From Bradyrhizobium sp. JYMT SZCCT0428 (GTDB lineage: Bacteria > Pseudomonadota > Alphaproteobacteria > Rhizobiales > Xanthobacteraceae), in contig NZ_JAFCLS010000036.1 of assembly GCF_018131075.1 (NCBI RefSeq), positions 21,966 to 85,965 of the forward strand: a stretch of 64,000 bases of DNA, in the 5' to 3' direction. The position numbers and the translations under genes were made by a program. Numbering within the stretch: position 1 is the stretch's first letter; each line of letters starts with the position of its first letter. Positions 9,291 through 17,396 of this stretch are shown here, in pieces. A model generated the notes under the pieces. The model made no database searches, had not been told where the DNA came from, and worked only from the letters and a program-made list of their open reading frames with translations.

Positions 9291-9530
9291 TCACTGCCTG
9301 CCGTGTTGCCAGTGTGACGTCACATCCGCACCCGATTTATTGAGGTGAACGTGCTGGTCGACATGATCGACCCAATCCACCGGAATGAAGTGATGGTGCT
9401 GGCCGTCCGGCGAACTCTGTTTGGTCAGCTTGATCTTGTCGGATCCCTCAAGGTGATCGACCTTGCCGACCGTCTTCTTGTCGGACGAGATGACATCCAT
9501 ATGTTCCTTGATCTGCGAAGCGACGGCCAT
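9291..9530 (-). CDS. DUF2171 domain protein
   Basis: A 79-residue protein beginning MAVASQIKEHMDVISSDKK, preceded by a GGAG ribosome-binding site 8 nt upstream. The pattern 'DVISSDKKTVGKVDHLEG', then 'HHHFIPVDWVDHVDQHVHL', matches the DUF2171 family, a PRC-barrel-like small beta fold common in alphaproteobacteria, often in stress-related contexts. The open frame continues upstream to 9686 but that extension is not family-like. Three successive His residues (HHHFIP) are visible but typical of the family. It appears to be a single-gene unit. Confidence 0.82.
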   Translation of the reverse strand: MAVASQIKEHMDVISSDKKTVGKVDHLEGSDKIKLTKQSSPDGQHHHFIPVDWVDHVDQHVHLNKSGADVTSHWQHGRQ

Positions 9531-9866
9531 GTTGTGTCTCCGTTGAATGAACAGGCATTTGAAACGCGCCAATACCGGAAAGGTTGCTGAAGCCCATGGT
9601 TGTTGAACAAAATGTGCCCATGGGATTTTAACCGTTCGGTAACCATAGCTTCTCATAGCCCTGGTTCCGCGGGAAACGGGCGTCATTTCCTCGAAATTGA
9701 TCGCTGCAATGCCGCTGCCGCTTCACTGCTTCGTCGCAGGATTCGATCGCCGGTTTGATCAGGCACTGTTTATCTTAACGGTGAAGCGTTGTTTAAAGCG
9801 CTAGAGCGATCATCTATTATATCATCCAGTCGGGATCGATCTCTATCGCCGGACCCACAGTACATC
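9531..9866. other. Intergenic region, likely divergent promoters
   Basis: This region separates the reverse DUF2171 gene from the forward DUF6492-type gene. It is AT-richer than its surroundings near 9750-9830, including a run TCTATTATATCATC around 9811, which may hold the promoter of the forward gene. No RNA gene or clear operator was recognised. A TTG-initiated extension of the forward gene begins at 9789. Confidence 0.4.
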
Positions 9867-10832
9867 ATGACAGGAAGTGGCGTGCTCAAAAACGTGGCCT
9901 TGATGACCCCGACCTATCGCGGCGACCTCGAGCGTTTCGAGTTGCTGTGCGAGAGCATCGATCGGTTCGTCAGCGGATACGAACGGCATTACGTTATCGT
10001 CAATGACGATGACGTGCCGTACTTCGCCCGGTTCGAGAATAGCCGTCGCACCGTGCTGCCGAGTTCGCGGTTCTTGCCGTCCTGGCTGCGGGCGTTGCCG
10101 CCGTTTGTCTCGCGCTCGGGGCGCAGAACGTGGTGGTCGTTCCGGTCGGGTCCGCTCCACGGCTGGCATATCCAGCAGCTTCTCAAGATCGCGGGCGCCC
10201 TGCACTTGCCCCATCAGCGTTACTGCATCGTCGATTCCGATAACACGTTCTTTCGTTTGTTCGATGTGGCCGCCTATGCCGGCGCGGATTTAACCCCGCT
10301 CTATGTCGACCGTCTGGCGATTCCGGCGGATAAGCCGTTGCATCCCGTCTGGGTCCGAAACAGCGATCGCCTGTTGGGCGGCAGCACCACCGCGTTCCCG
10401 GCCGACGACTATATCGGCAATGTGCTCGTCTGGGACAAGTCGACTTTGCGCGACATGACCGCCACGATCGAAGCCGTCACTGGAATGCCTTGGGCGGTGG
10501 CGCTCGGCAAGGCGCGCTCGTTTTCCGAATACATCCTCTATGGGTACTTTGTGAACCAGTCGCCGACCCACAGGGCGACGCACCGGCTGACCACGCAAAG
10601 CCTCGCGACTTCCTACTGGGAGCCGGATCAATTGGACGAAAAGGCTGTGATCGCCATGGTCGACAGCTCACCGCCCGAGGTCGTCGCACTCTGCATCGAG
10701 TCGTTCTCGGCCACCCCGGTATCGCTTATCCGCAAGGTCGCGGGTTTGTCGAACAACGACGCGCCGCTGCAGCCGCAAGGTCCCGCTTCGGCGCAAGGCG
10801 GGAACGCGGTCATGACCAGGGAAGCCGTCTGA
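9867..10832 (+). CDS. DUF6492-like protein, putative glycosyltransferase-related
   Basis: About 321 residues. It starts with a GT-A-like strand (VALMTPTYRGDLERFELLCESID), followed by YERHYVIVNDDDVPYF and the acidic motif RYCIVDSDNTFFR near residue 142, which resembles a DxD metal/nucleotide-sugar site. The aromatic stretch GPLHGWHIQQLLKIAGAL is also typical of DUF6492 proteins, a family without assigned activity that often lies near sugar-transfer genes. ATG 9867 is chosen because the first beta strand follows closely; an in-frame TTG at 9789 would add 26 residues. It precedes the polysaccharide locus by about 700 nt, so a glycan role is plausible but inferred. Confidence 0.7.
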   Translation: MTGSGVLKNVALMTPTYRGDLERFELLCESIDRFVSGYERHYVIVNDDDVPYFARFENSRRTVLPSSRFLPSWLRALPPFVSRSGRRTWWSFRSGPLHGWHIQQLLKIAGALHLPHQRYCIVDSDNTFFRLFDVAAYAGADLTPLYVDRLAIPADKPLHPVWVRNSDRLLGGSTTAFPADDYIGNVLVWDKSTLRDMTATIEAVTGMPWAVALGKARSFSEYILYGYFVNQSPTHRATHRLTTQSLATSYWEPDQLDEKAVIAMVDSSPPEVVALCIESFSATPVSLIRKVAGLSNNDAPLQPQGPASAQGGNAVMTREAV

Positions 10833-10904
10833 GGCGATCGTTTTCGTTTACAACGCCGGACAGGTCCGTGAACGAAGTTAGTCGCCGGAATGGATGCACT
10901 GCGG

Positions 10905-11372
10905 CTATTTCTCTTCCGCTCCCGTCGAGGTCGCCGGACCTTCGCCCATGATCAGGAGAACGGCATCTTCATCCTTGGCGCCGTCCCAGTGCACTTGTTT
11001 GGCGAAATGCGTGACGAAACTGCCGGCCGGCATCGGCGTCGTGTTGGCGGGATCGAATTTCGGGCCTGAACCGACCCACCAGGTACCCTGCAGCACGACG
11101 ATGTAGCGGTCGTTGGGATGGAAATGCGGGCGGCTGAAATGATTGCCCTTGGTCCATTTATTGTAGACCATATAGAAGCCCGGCTTGCTCGGATCGCCAA
11201 CGACGACGGCACTTTGCGCGCCCGCGGCGTTGACCGGGCCCCAGGGAATCTGGTCCGGCAATTTGTAAGTGACGGCGGCAGGATTGAGTTCAGCCGCGGA
11301 GGAGATGCTGAGCATCCCGGCGAGAGCAAGGGGCGTCACGAGGTATCGCCAAAGCCGGTTGGTTGCCGTCAT
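10905..11372 (-). CDS. Secreted cupin-domain protein
   Basis: A 155-residue exported protein. Residues 1-26 form a signal peptide (RYLVTPLALAGMLSISSAAE). The cupin core shows the first metal motif HFSRPHFHPNDRYIVVLQG near residue 78 and a second-motif His in FAKQVHWDGAKDE, so a metal-binding beta barrel in the periplasm is likely. ATG 11372 has a GGGAG ribosome-binding site; the open frame extends to 11414. No substrate is evident. It stands alone between the DUF6492-like gene and galE. Confidence 0.8.
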   Translation of the reverse strand: MTATNRLWRYLVTPLALAGMLSISSAAELNPAAVTYKLPDQIPWGPVNAAGAQSAVVVGDPSKPGFYMVYNKWTKGNHFSRPHFHPNDRYIVVLQGTWWVGSGPKFDPANTTPMPAGSFVTHFAKQVHWDGAKDEDAVLLIMGEGPATSTGAEEK

Positions 11373-11547
11373 GGTTTGCTCCCTTCTGTCATGCGTGAGC
11401 TGAAATGCGCTCATCTGTGTTGCCGTGGATGTTAGCCGGTCTCGTTCCCACGGGGCAAGCCGCGGGCCTGCATGCGTGGCAGGCGAGAGACGATGATCCC
11501 GGATATACAGGGCAGCAGGGGCAATGCGGCTTGGACCGAGTGCACAC

Positions 11548-12558
11548 TCACCCGTTTTTGAGTGGGTGAGCCTTCCTGTGCCAGGCCCAGGCGGTGCGGA
11601 TGATGGTCGCTAGATCCGAATAAGCAGGGCGGAAGTGCAATGTCGCGCGGGCAGCGGAAGCGTCCGCGACCAGATAGGTCGGGTCGCCGGCGCGGCGTGG
11701 CTTGACGACGTGCGGCACTTCGCGTCCGGTCTCGCTCGCGATCGCTGCGAGAATCTCCCGCACCGAAAAACCCTTACCGGTGCCGAGATTGAAGACGCCG
11801 CCGGAATGCCCTTCCAGCAGGAGCTTCAGCGCCAGCACATGGGCGGCGGCAAGGTCGGTGACATGGATGTAGTCGCGGATCGCGGTGCCGTCCGGCGTCG
11901 CGTAATCGTCGCCGAATACCGCGAAATCCGGCACGTGACCCTGCAGCGCCATCATCGCGCGGGGAATGAGATGGGTTTCCACATCGCGCTGCTCGCCGAT
12001 GCCGCCGGCGGGATCGGCGCCGCTGGCGTTGAAATAGCGCAGCGCGAACGATCCGAGCCCATAGGCTCCGCGATAATCCGAAAGCACGCGCTCGATCATC
12101 CATTTCGAGGCGCCGTAGGGATTGATCGGCACGCAGGGATAGTTTTCGGGCAGCGCCTTGCTGTCGGCATTGCCATAGACCGCGCCGGTCGACGAGAACA
12201 CCAGACGGCTGCAGCCGGCCTCGCGCATCGCATCCAGCAGCGCCAGCGTGCCGGCGAGGTTGTTGACGTAGTATTTCTGCGGGTCGACCACGGATTCGCC
12301 GACCAGGCTCGACGCGGCGAAATGCATGACCGCGACGATGTCGTGCTCGGCGAAGGCGCGCGCCAGCGTGACCTTGTCGGCGATGTCGCCGGTAACCAGC
12401 GCGCCGGCGACGAAGCTGTGGTGGCCGGTCGAAAAATTGTCGTAGCAAACGGGAAGATAACCGGCCGCATCCAGCGCCCGGCAGCAATGCGAGCCGATAT
12501 AGCCCGCGCCGCCCGTGACCAGGATGGCCGGACGATCGCTCGCCAGACCGGCGCCCAT
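11548..12558 (-). CDS. galE: UDP-glucose 4-epimerase
   Basis: NAD-dependent extended SDR enzyme interconverting UDP-glucose and UDP-galactose, 336 residues. Seen: Rossmann glycine motif VTGGAGYIGSHCCRAL near residue 13, YDNFSTGH, HFAASSLVGESVVDPQKYYVNN, the Ser/Tyr-x-x-x-Lys catalytic set in FSSTGAVYG and NPYGASKWMIER, ALRYFNASGADP, and IRDYIHVTDLA. The start ATG overlaps the stop of the upstream WecG/TagA gene as TGATG, implying translational coupling. The open frame upstream of 12558 reads the neighbour in another frame and is rejected. It would supply UDP-galactose for the polysaccharide made by this locus. Confidence 0.95.
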   Translation of the reverse strand: MGAGLASDRPAILVTGGAGYIGSHCCRALDAAGYLPVCYDNFSTGHHSFVAGALVTGDIADKVTLARAFAEHDIVAVMHFAASSLVGESVVDPQKYYVNNLAGTLALLDAMREAGCSRLVFSSTGAVYGNADSKALPENYPCVPINPYGASKWMIERVLSDYRGAYGLGSFALRYFNASGADPAGGIGEQRDVETHLIPRAMMALQGHVPDFAVFGDDYATPDGTAIRDYIHVTDLAAAHVLALKLLLEGHSGGVFNLGTGKGFSVREILAAIASETGREVPHVVKPRRAGDPTYLVADASAARATLHFRPAYSDLATIIRTAWAWHRKAHPLKNG

Positions 12559-13379
12559 CAGTCCCGGGCCCGCTCGATGGCCGAAGGCCGGCTCTTGTTG
12601 AACAGCAGATAGAGCGCGCGCGGATTGGTGGTGAAATAGCGCCAGAACAGCCGGCGCGGTTCCAGCCAGATGCGCCAGGCCCATTCGAGTCCGACCGCCT
12701 GCATCCAAGAGGGTGCGCGGGCCCGACTGCCCGACAGGAAGTTGAACAGTCCACCGGAGGTCTTGATCACGCCGACCTTGAACAGGCGCGAGGTGTATTC
12801 CTCGACAAAGGCCTGCTCATAGGGAACGCCAAGCGCGAGCCAGAGGTAATCGGGCGCCAGCGCGTTGATTTCGTCGACCTTGGCCCGCAGCGCATCGCCG
12901 CGGAGGAAGCCGTGCGAATGTCCGATGATCTTCAGGTCCGGATAGAGCCTGCGAACGTTGGCGACGGCGGCGGCGTTCTCCGCCTCATCGGCGCCGAACA
13001 TGTAGAAGGTCAATCCGGCCGCCTGCGCCTTGCGGGCGACGACGTGGAACAGGTCGGTGGTCGCGACGCGCTCGGGCAGCGGCGTCGACGATTTCAACCG
13101 CGACACCGTCACGAGCGGCTGGCCGTCGGCATTGATCAGGTCGGCGGAGCGAAACAGCCGGTCGGTCATCGGTTCGGTGGAGCAGCGCGCCAGCACCTCG
13201 CCATTGGCCGAGGTCAGATAGAGCGGGCGAGCGAGCCGGCGTTGCGGGAACACCATCTCGATCATGAAGTCCGCGGTCTGCTCGAGGTCGAGCACGGCAA
13301 GCCGCAGCCCGCCCAGTGTGATTCGGGGAACGCCGGCAGTAACGGCTCTCCCGAGGGGGTTTAAGCGACGCTCACGCAT
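12558..13379 (-). CDS. WecG/TagA/CpsF-family glycosyltransferase (GT26)
   Basis: A 273-residue cytoplasmic glycosyltransferase of the GT26 family, which adds a sugar (ManNAc, ManNAcA or glucuronic acid in known members such as WecG, TagA and GumM) onto a lipid-linked intermediate. Motifs: YLTSANGEVLARC, ADLINADGQPLV, YMFGADEAENA, DYLWLALGVPYEQAFVEEY, GLFNFLSG, and the C-terminal GLEWAWRIWLEPRRLFWRY. ATG 13379 overlaps the end of the exoP-like gene by 8 nt; the longer open frame is a shadow of that gene. Sugar specificity cannot be read from the sequence. Confidence 0.92.
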   Translation of the reverse strand: MRERRLNPLGRAVTAGVPRITLGGLRLAVLDLEQTADFMIEMVFPQRRLARPLYLTSANGEVLARCSTEPMTDRLFRSADLINADGQPLVTVSRLKSSTPLPERVATTDLFHVVARKAQAAGLTFYMFGADEAENAAAVANVRRLYPDLKIIGHSHGFLRGDALRAKVDEINALAPDYLWLALGVPYEQAFVEEYTSRLFKVGVIKTSGGLFNFLSGSRARAPSWMQAVGLEWAWRIWLEPRRLFWRYFTTNPRALYLLFNKSRPSAIERARD

Positions 13380-15672
13380 ACTGTTTGTCTCGCTGACGGT
13401 TGACGGCCGTGGGGGTGAGTTCGTTGATGACGACACCGACCAACTTGCGCTCGGTCTCGCCGAGCGCGGTGATGATGTCTTCCATGCTCTCGTTGATGTC
13501 GAGCTTGACCGGCAGGATTGCGACCAGCCCATCGGTGGCGTCGAACAGCGCGTGGTCGGCCGGGCTCCACGGCATGGCGGGTCCGTCGAGGACCACCAGA
13601 TCGTAGTCGCCGCCGATGCGCGCCTGCGCAATCGCCTTGCGGATGGTGTCGCTTGCCTTGGTATCCGAGGCCCTGAGGGCCGGCAGGATCGAAATCCCGT
13701 TCGCGCTCCTGATGGCGCGCGCAGCCTTGGCGCCGATATTGAGCCAGCCGAGACGGCCGGCCTCTTCCTTAGCCAGGTGGGCGACCTTGTTCGACAGCGT
13801 ATAGGTCTTTTGATCGGCGTCGATCAGCAGCACCCTGGCGCCATCGCGGGCGGCCGAGAGCGCGACGTTAAGGGCTGCAATGCTGCGGTCCTCGCCATTG
13901 CCGGCGCCGATCACGGACATGACCGGCGCGCTGTCCTTGACCGCGCGCGTCGCCAGCGCGGTCCGGATTTCGCGCATGGTGTTGAGGAACGTCATCAGCG
14001 GGAAACCGGCGCGCAGCGTCGGCCAGCCGAGGCGGGCGACATCGAGGGTGCCGCCCGTCGCCAGGATTCCGCCGAGGGTGCGCACCACGTCCGATTCCTG
14101 CAGCCGGGTAATCGACGGCTTCGCGATCAGGCTGACGGCGGGCTGCGGTGTGCCCGACGGTTGCCTCGTGGCCGCAGGCGTCCGATTTTCCGCGGCTGAT
14201 GAGGCCGATGTCCTGACCGGCGTGTTGGGTCGAACCGGGTTGGCGCCAGGCGTCAACCGCTCGACAGCGATGATCCAGGCGGCCGAGGCGAGCCCGCCCA
14301 GCATAAAGCCGATCATGGCGAACAAGGCCATCCCTGGCGGGAAGGTGCGCCGCTGCGGCACGGTGGCGTCGCCGATGATGCGGGCGCTCGAGGTGTTCAG
14401 GGTCTCCTGCTCCTCGGTCTCGCGCGAGCGCTTGAGGAACGACTGGTAGACGTCGCGGCTGGCTTCCACGTCGCGCTCGAGCTCGCGCAGCCGGACCGCG
14501 GCCTGGCTCATCTGGACGCTCTGGCGCTTCTGGGTTTCGAGCGCCTTGTTCAGGGAAGCTTCGTAATCCCGGGCGCGGGTCAGGTCATTCTTCGCCGCCT
14601 GCAGAAAACGATCGGTTTCCTCGCCGATGGTCCGGCGCAGATCCTCGACCTGCTTCTCCATCTGGCGCAAGGCGGGATGACGCGGCCCCAACTCGCTCTG
14701 CAATTCGGCCTGGCGCTTCCTGGCTTCGGCATATTGCGAACGCAGATTGGCGATGGTTGGCGATTGCAGCGCCTCGGGAATGGCGCCGGCGTCGGCCGAT
14801 GTCTTGCGGCTGGCTGCGATCTGATCGTATTTGGCCTGCGCGTCGAGCGTCAGCGCCCGCGCCGCGGCAAGCCGCTGGTTGCTGGCGGAGAGCTGCTGAT
14901 CGCTGATCAGCGTGTCCTGCGTGCCGACGAAGTTGTTCTGCGCCTTGTAGACCGCGAGCGTGTTCTCGGCGTTGCGAAGCCGTTCCTGCAATTCCGTCAG
15001 CCGGCTGGAAAGGTCGCTGGTGGCGCGACGGACCCTCGCGGCCTGCGATTGCGTGGATTCGGTCAAATAGGCCTTGGCGATCGCATTTGAGAGCATCGCC
15101 GCCTTCACCGGGTCGATCGACCAGACGTCGATGTCGACGATGAATGTCTTGTCGGTCTTTTTCACGTTGATGTGGCGGATCAGGTTTTCCAGCGCCGCCA
15201 TCTCAACGAGCTTGCGCTGCTCGGCGGTCGGGCGCAGATCGATCCCGAACAGGCCGAGCAGCGTTCCGAACAGGCTTTTGCCGTCGCCGCCGCCGAATTC
15301 AGGGTCCTTCTCGAGATGGGTCTCGCGGATCACCTGCAACAGCACGTTGTTCGAGGTGATCACGCGCCCCTGGCTCTCGACCACCATCGCAAGGCCGGAA
15401 AGGTCCGGGGCGCGCGGCGTGAGTTCGCGATCGACCAGCTGCAATTCGCGGGGATCGACGTAGAGCTGGGCCGTTGCGGTGTATTTCGGTGTCAGGCTCT
15501 TGCCGATCGCCACTGCGATGCAGGCGCAGAGCAGCGCGGCCGAGGCGATCGCGATCTTCCGCCGCCACAGCAGTTGAACCAGATCGAGCACGCTGAAGCC
15601 GCCCAATGCCGACATTGCGGCGTGCCGGGGGTCAGGCTTGGCCTGGTTTATCGGCTCGTCATAGATAAGCAT
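13372..15672 (-). CDS. Wzz/ExoP-like polysaccharide co-polymerase with degenerate BY-kinase domain
   Basis: A 766-residue inner-membrane protein controlling polysaccharide chain length and export. Order: Wzz domain with first membrane segment (KIAIASAALLCACIAVAIG, residues 39-57), long periplasmic coiled coil (residues about 200-430), GNVR-type region, second membrane segment (GMALFAMIGFMLGGLASAAWII), then a cytoplasmic P-loop domain. That domain has Walker A' VLLIDADQ and Walker B LVVLDGPA, but Walker A reads GNGEDRS, lacking the usual Lys, and the C-terminus has a single Tyr instead of a Tyr cluster. Kinase activity is therefore doubtful. ATG 15672 is chosen over GTG 15702. Confidence 0.92.
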   Translation of the reverse strand: MLIYDEPINQAKPDPRHAAMSALGGFSVLDLVQLLWRRKIAIASAALLCACIAVAIGKSLTPKYTATAQLYVDPRELQLVDRELTPRAPDLSGLAMVVESQGRVITSNNVLLQVIRETHLEKDPEFGGGDGKSLFGTLLGLFGIDLRPTAEQRKLVEMAALENLIRHINVKKTDKTFIVDIDVWSIDPVKAAMLSNAIAKAYLTESTQSQAARVRRATSDLSSRLTELQERLRNAENTLAVYKAQNNFVGTQDTLISDQQLSASNQRLAAARALTLDAQAKYDQIAASRKTSADAGAIPEALQSPTIANLRSQYAEARKRQAELQSELGPRHPALRQMEKQVEDLRRTIGEETDRFLQAAKNDLTRARDYEASLNKALETQKRQSVQMSQAAVRLRELERDVEASRDVYQSFLKRSRETEEQETLNTSSARIIGDATVPQRRTFPPGMALFAMIGFMLGGLASAAWIIAVERLTPGANPVRPNTPVRTSASSAAENRTPAATRQPSGTPQPAVSLIAKPSITRLQESDVVRTLGGILATGGTLDVARLGWPTLRAGFPLMTFLNTMREIRTALATRAVKDSAPVMSVIGAGNGEDRSIAALNVALSAARDGARVLLIDADQKTYTLSNKVAHLAKEEAGRLGWLNIGAKAARAIRSANGISILPALRASDTKASDTIRKAIAQARIGGDYDLVVLDGPAMPWSPADHALFDATDGLVAILPVKLDINESMEDIITALGETERKLVGVVINELTPTAVNRQRDKQYA

Positions 15673-15828
15673 CGACCCCAGCTTCCATTCCAACTGCCGC
15701 ACACATCGGCTGAGGGGTTACTCTTCGCCTTACGCCACGCGCGCGGGACTTCAACGCGCCAAAAACGCAACAGGGAAAATTAACCATACTCATTGAGGGA
15801 CTATTCACCGAAATGGCAAACAAAGCGT

Positions 15829-16581
15829 TTATGCGCGGGCGCATCGCAATGCCTCCGCCATGGTCATAGCTGGGATTTTCCGGCGCGCGGCCGCCTCGAG
15901 GGCATGGTTGAGCAGTGCTGGCGAGCAGCCCCAGGGGCTCGGCTGTTCAGCGACGTCGTGGCCGTAGAAAATTAACCATCCGTTATTGGTTTCGGCATCG
16001 TCGAACAGACGTTCGATCCCGGCGCGGTCCATCTGGCCGTCGGTCAGCGGCACGGCGCGAAGAAGCTGCAAATCGACTGTGCCGCTGTTGATGCCAGGTT
16101 CGATGCTGCGGCAGGTCTGGAACTGGTCCTTGAGCTGGTTCTTCCGTCCAACCGATCCCAATCCGTAAGGATAGGCAAAAGTCTCGGTTTCGATCGAGGC
16201 GTCCAGCGCGCGGAGGTAGCTGCGGTTTCGCATGATTTCGTTGGCAAGGGCGGCCACGTCGAGATCGCTGGCGCGCCGGTGCGAGAATGTATGACAGCCG
16301 ATTTCGTGGCCACGGCGATGCAGGGAAAGCAGGTCGTCGGCGTCGCCGGTTGGCCATTCCCGGGTTTCGCCGCCAATCAGGCCTCCCGATACATAGAAGG
16401 TGCCTCGCGCGCCGTGTGTTTCGAGCAGATCCGCACCGGTCGTAGCGGCGCTTTTCGGCAGATCGTCAAAGGTAAAGCTGACCATCGGCGTGGTGTTACG
16501 CATCTGGAAGGAATTGGCGTGCAGGTGCATCGCCAGCCGGTGGCTGACCTTCGCTTTCGCCTCTGAGAACATCGCGTTCAT
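15829..16581 (-). CDS. Polysaccharide deacetylase (NodB-homology, CE4)
   Basis: A 250-residue CE4-type esterase. The metal site is visible: SFTFDDLPKSA (motif 1, Asp pair) near residue 35, and the His pair in GHEIGCHTFSHR (motif 2) near residue 91. FAYPYGLGSVG (motif 3-like) and a late WLIFYGHDV segment (motif 5-like His) follow. No signal peptide is seen, so it would act on a cytoplasmic lipid-linked glycan or be exported in another way. It starts 2 nt after the methyltransferase, within the reverse arm of the polysaccharide locus. It likely removes N- or O-acetyl groups from the repeat unit or polymer. Confidence 0.92.
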   Translation of the reverse strand: MNAMFSEAKAKVSHRLAMHLHANSFQMRNTTPMVSFTFDDLPKSAATTGADLLETHGARGTFYVSGGLIGGETREWPTGDADDLLSLHRRGHEIGCHTFSHRRASDLDVAALANEIMRNRSYLRALDASIETETFAYPYGLGSVGRKNQLKDQFQTCRSIEPGINSGTVDLQLLRAVPLTDGQMDRAGIERLFDDAETNNGWLIFYGHDVAEQPSPWGCSPALLNHALEAAARRKIPAMTMAEALRCARA

Positions 16582-16583
16582 TC

Positions 16584-17390
16584 TCAGCGCTTCCTCAAGA
16601 TCACGTGGTAGTCGCCGTGCCGCACGTCGGTCTTGCCGGGCAGGAAGACGTTCAACACCCTGGCGGCCGCGTCGATCAGGCTCGCGAACAGCGGCTTGCG
16701 CCGGCGCATCTCCGGATAGCGCGGGCTCTCATACTGCTTGCAATAGATCATCTGCAGCCCGTGCCTGTCGGCGAAGGTTTCCAGGTTCGCCAGCGTGACA
16801 AGCGGATGAAAGTGAGTCGGGAACGGCGCGCAGCCGGGCAGGCCGGCGTTCTCATCGCCGCGGATATGGCGGTAGAACCAGACGTGGAACCAGTGCGGCG
16901 AATATTTGGTGACGACGCCGGACAGCGACCCTGGATTCGGCGCGCCGATCAGGACCAATCCGTTTTTCTTTAGCGACTGGCAGAAGCCAAGCAGCGCCGC
17001 TTCCACATTGGGCACATGCTCGATCACGTTGTAGCAGATCACGAGATCGAAACTGTCGGGCGCGAAGCGATGGGTCTGGATGTCGCCGAGGATCGTCTCC
17101 TGTGCGTAATCATTGTTGCGGATCTGGTCTTCGTCGATATCGACCACGGTGACGTGGGCGCGCTTCAGCACGCTAAGCGGCAGGAAGCTGGTCGAGCCGC
17201 CGCCGGCCTCATAGATCTTGAGATCGGTCGCGGGCAGTTTGGCCTCGAGAATGCTGTGAACCGTGAGCAGGCTCTGCCGGGCCTCGCCGGGCGGCAGGTC
17301 GAGCAGCGACTGCGGATGCTGCGCGGCCGGCCGGTCGGCGGCGTCAGTGAAAGCCGATTGAAGGGGATTGAGGGCAAATGTCTTGGTCAT
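16584..17390 (-). CDS. Class I SAM-dependent methyltransferase
   Basis: A 268-residue Methyltransf_11/25-type enzyme. The SAM-binding glycine motif appears as KIYEAGGGSTSFLPLS near residue 58, followed by VTVVDIDEDQIRNN (acidic ribose contact), SFDLVICYNVIEHVPNVEAAL and NGLVLIGAPNPGSL. The C-terminal half is long and rich in His/Phe/Trp. It lies 6 nt after the flippase gene and 2 nt before the deacetylase, so it most likely methylates a sugar or lipid carrier intermediate of the polysaccharide. Acceptor unknown. Confidence 0.9.
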   Translation of the reverse strand: MTKTFALNPLQSAFTDAADRPAAQHPQSLLDLPPGEARQSLLTVHSILEAKLPATDLKIYEAGGGSTSFLPLSVLKRAHVTVVDIDEDQIRNNDYAQETILGDIQTHRFAPDSFDLVICYNVIEHVPNVEAALLGFCQSLKKNGLVLIGAPNPGSLSGVVTKYSPHWFHVWFYRHIRGDENAGLPGCAPFPTHFHPLVTLANLETFADRHGLQMIYCKQYESPRYPEMRRRKPLFASLIDAAARVLNVFLPGKTDVRHGDYHVILRKR

Positions 17391-17396
17391 TTGTTC

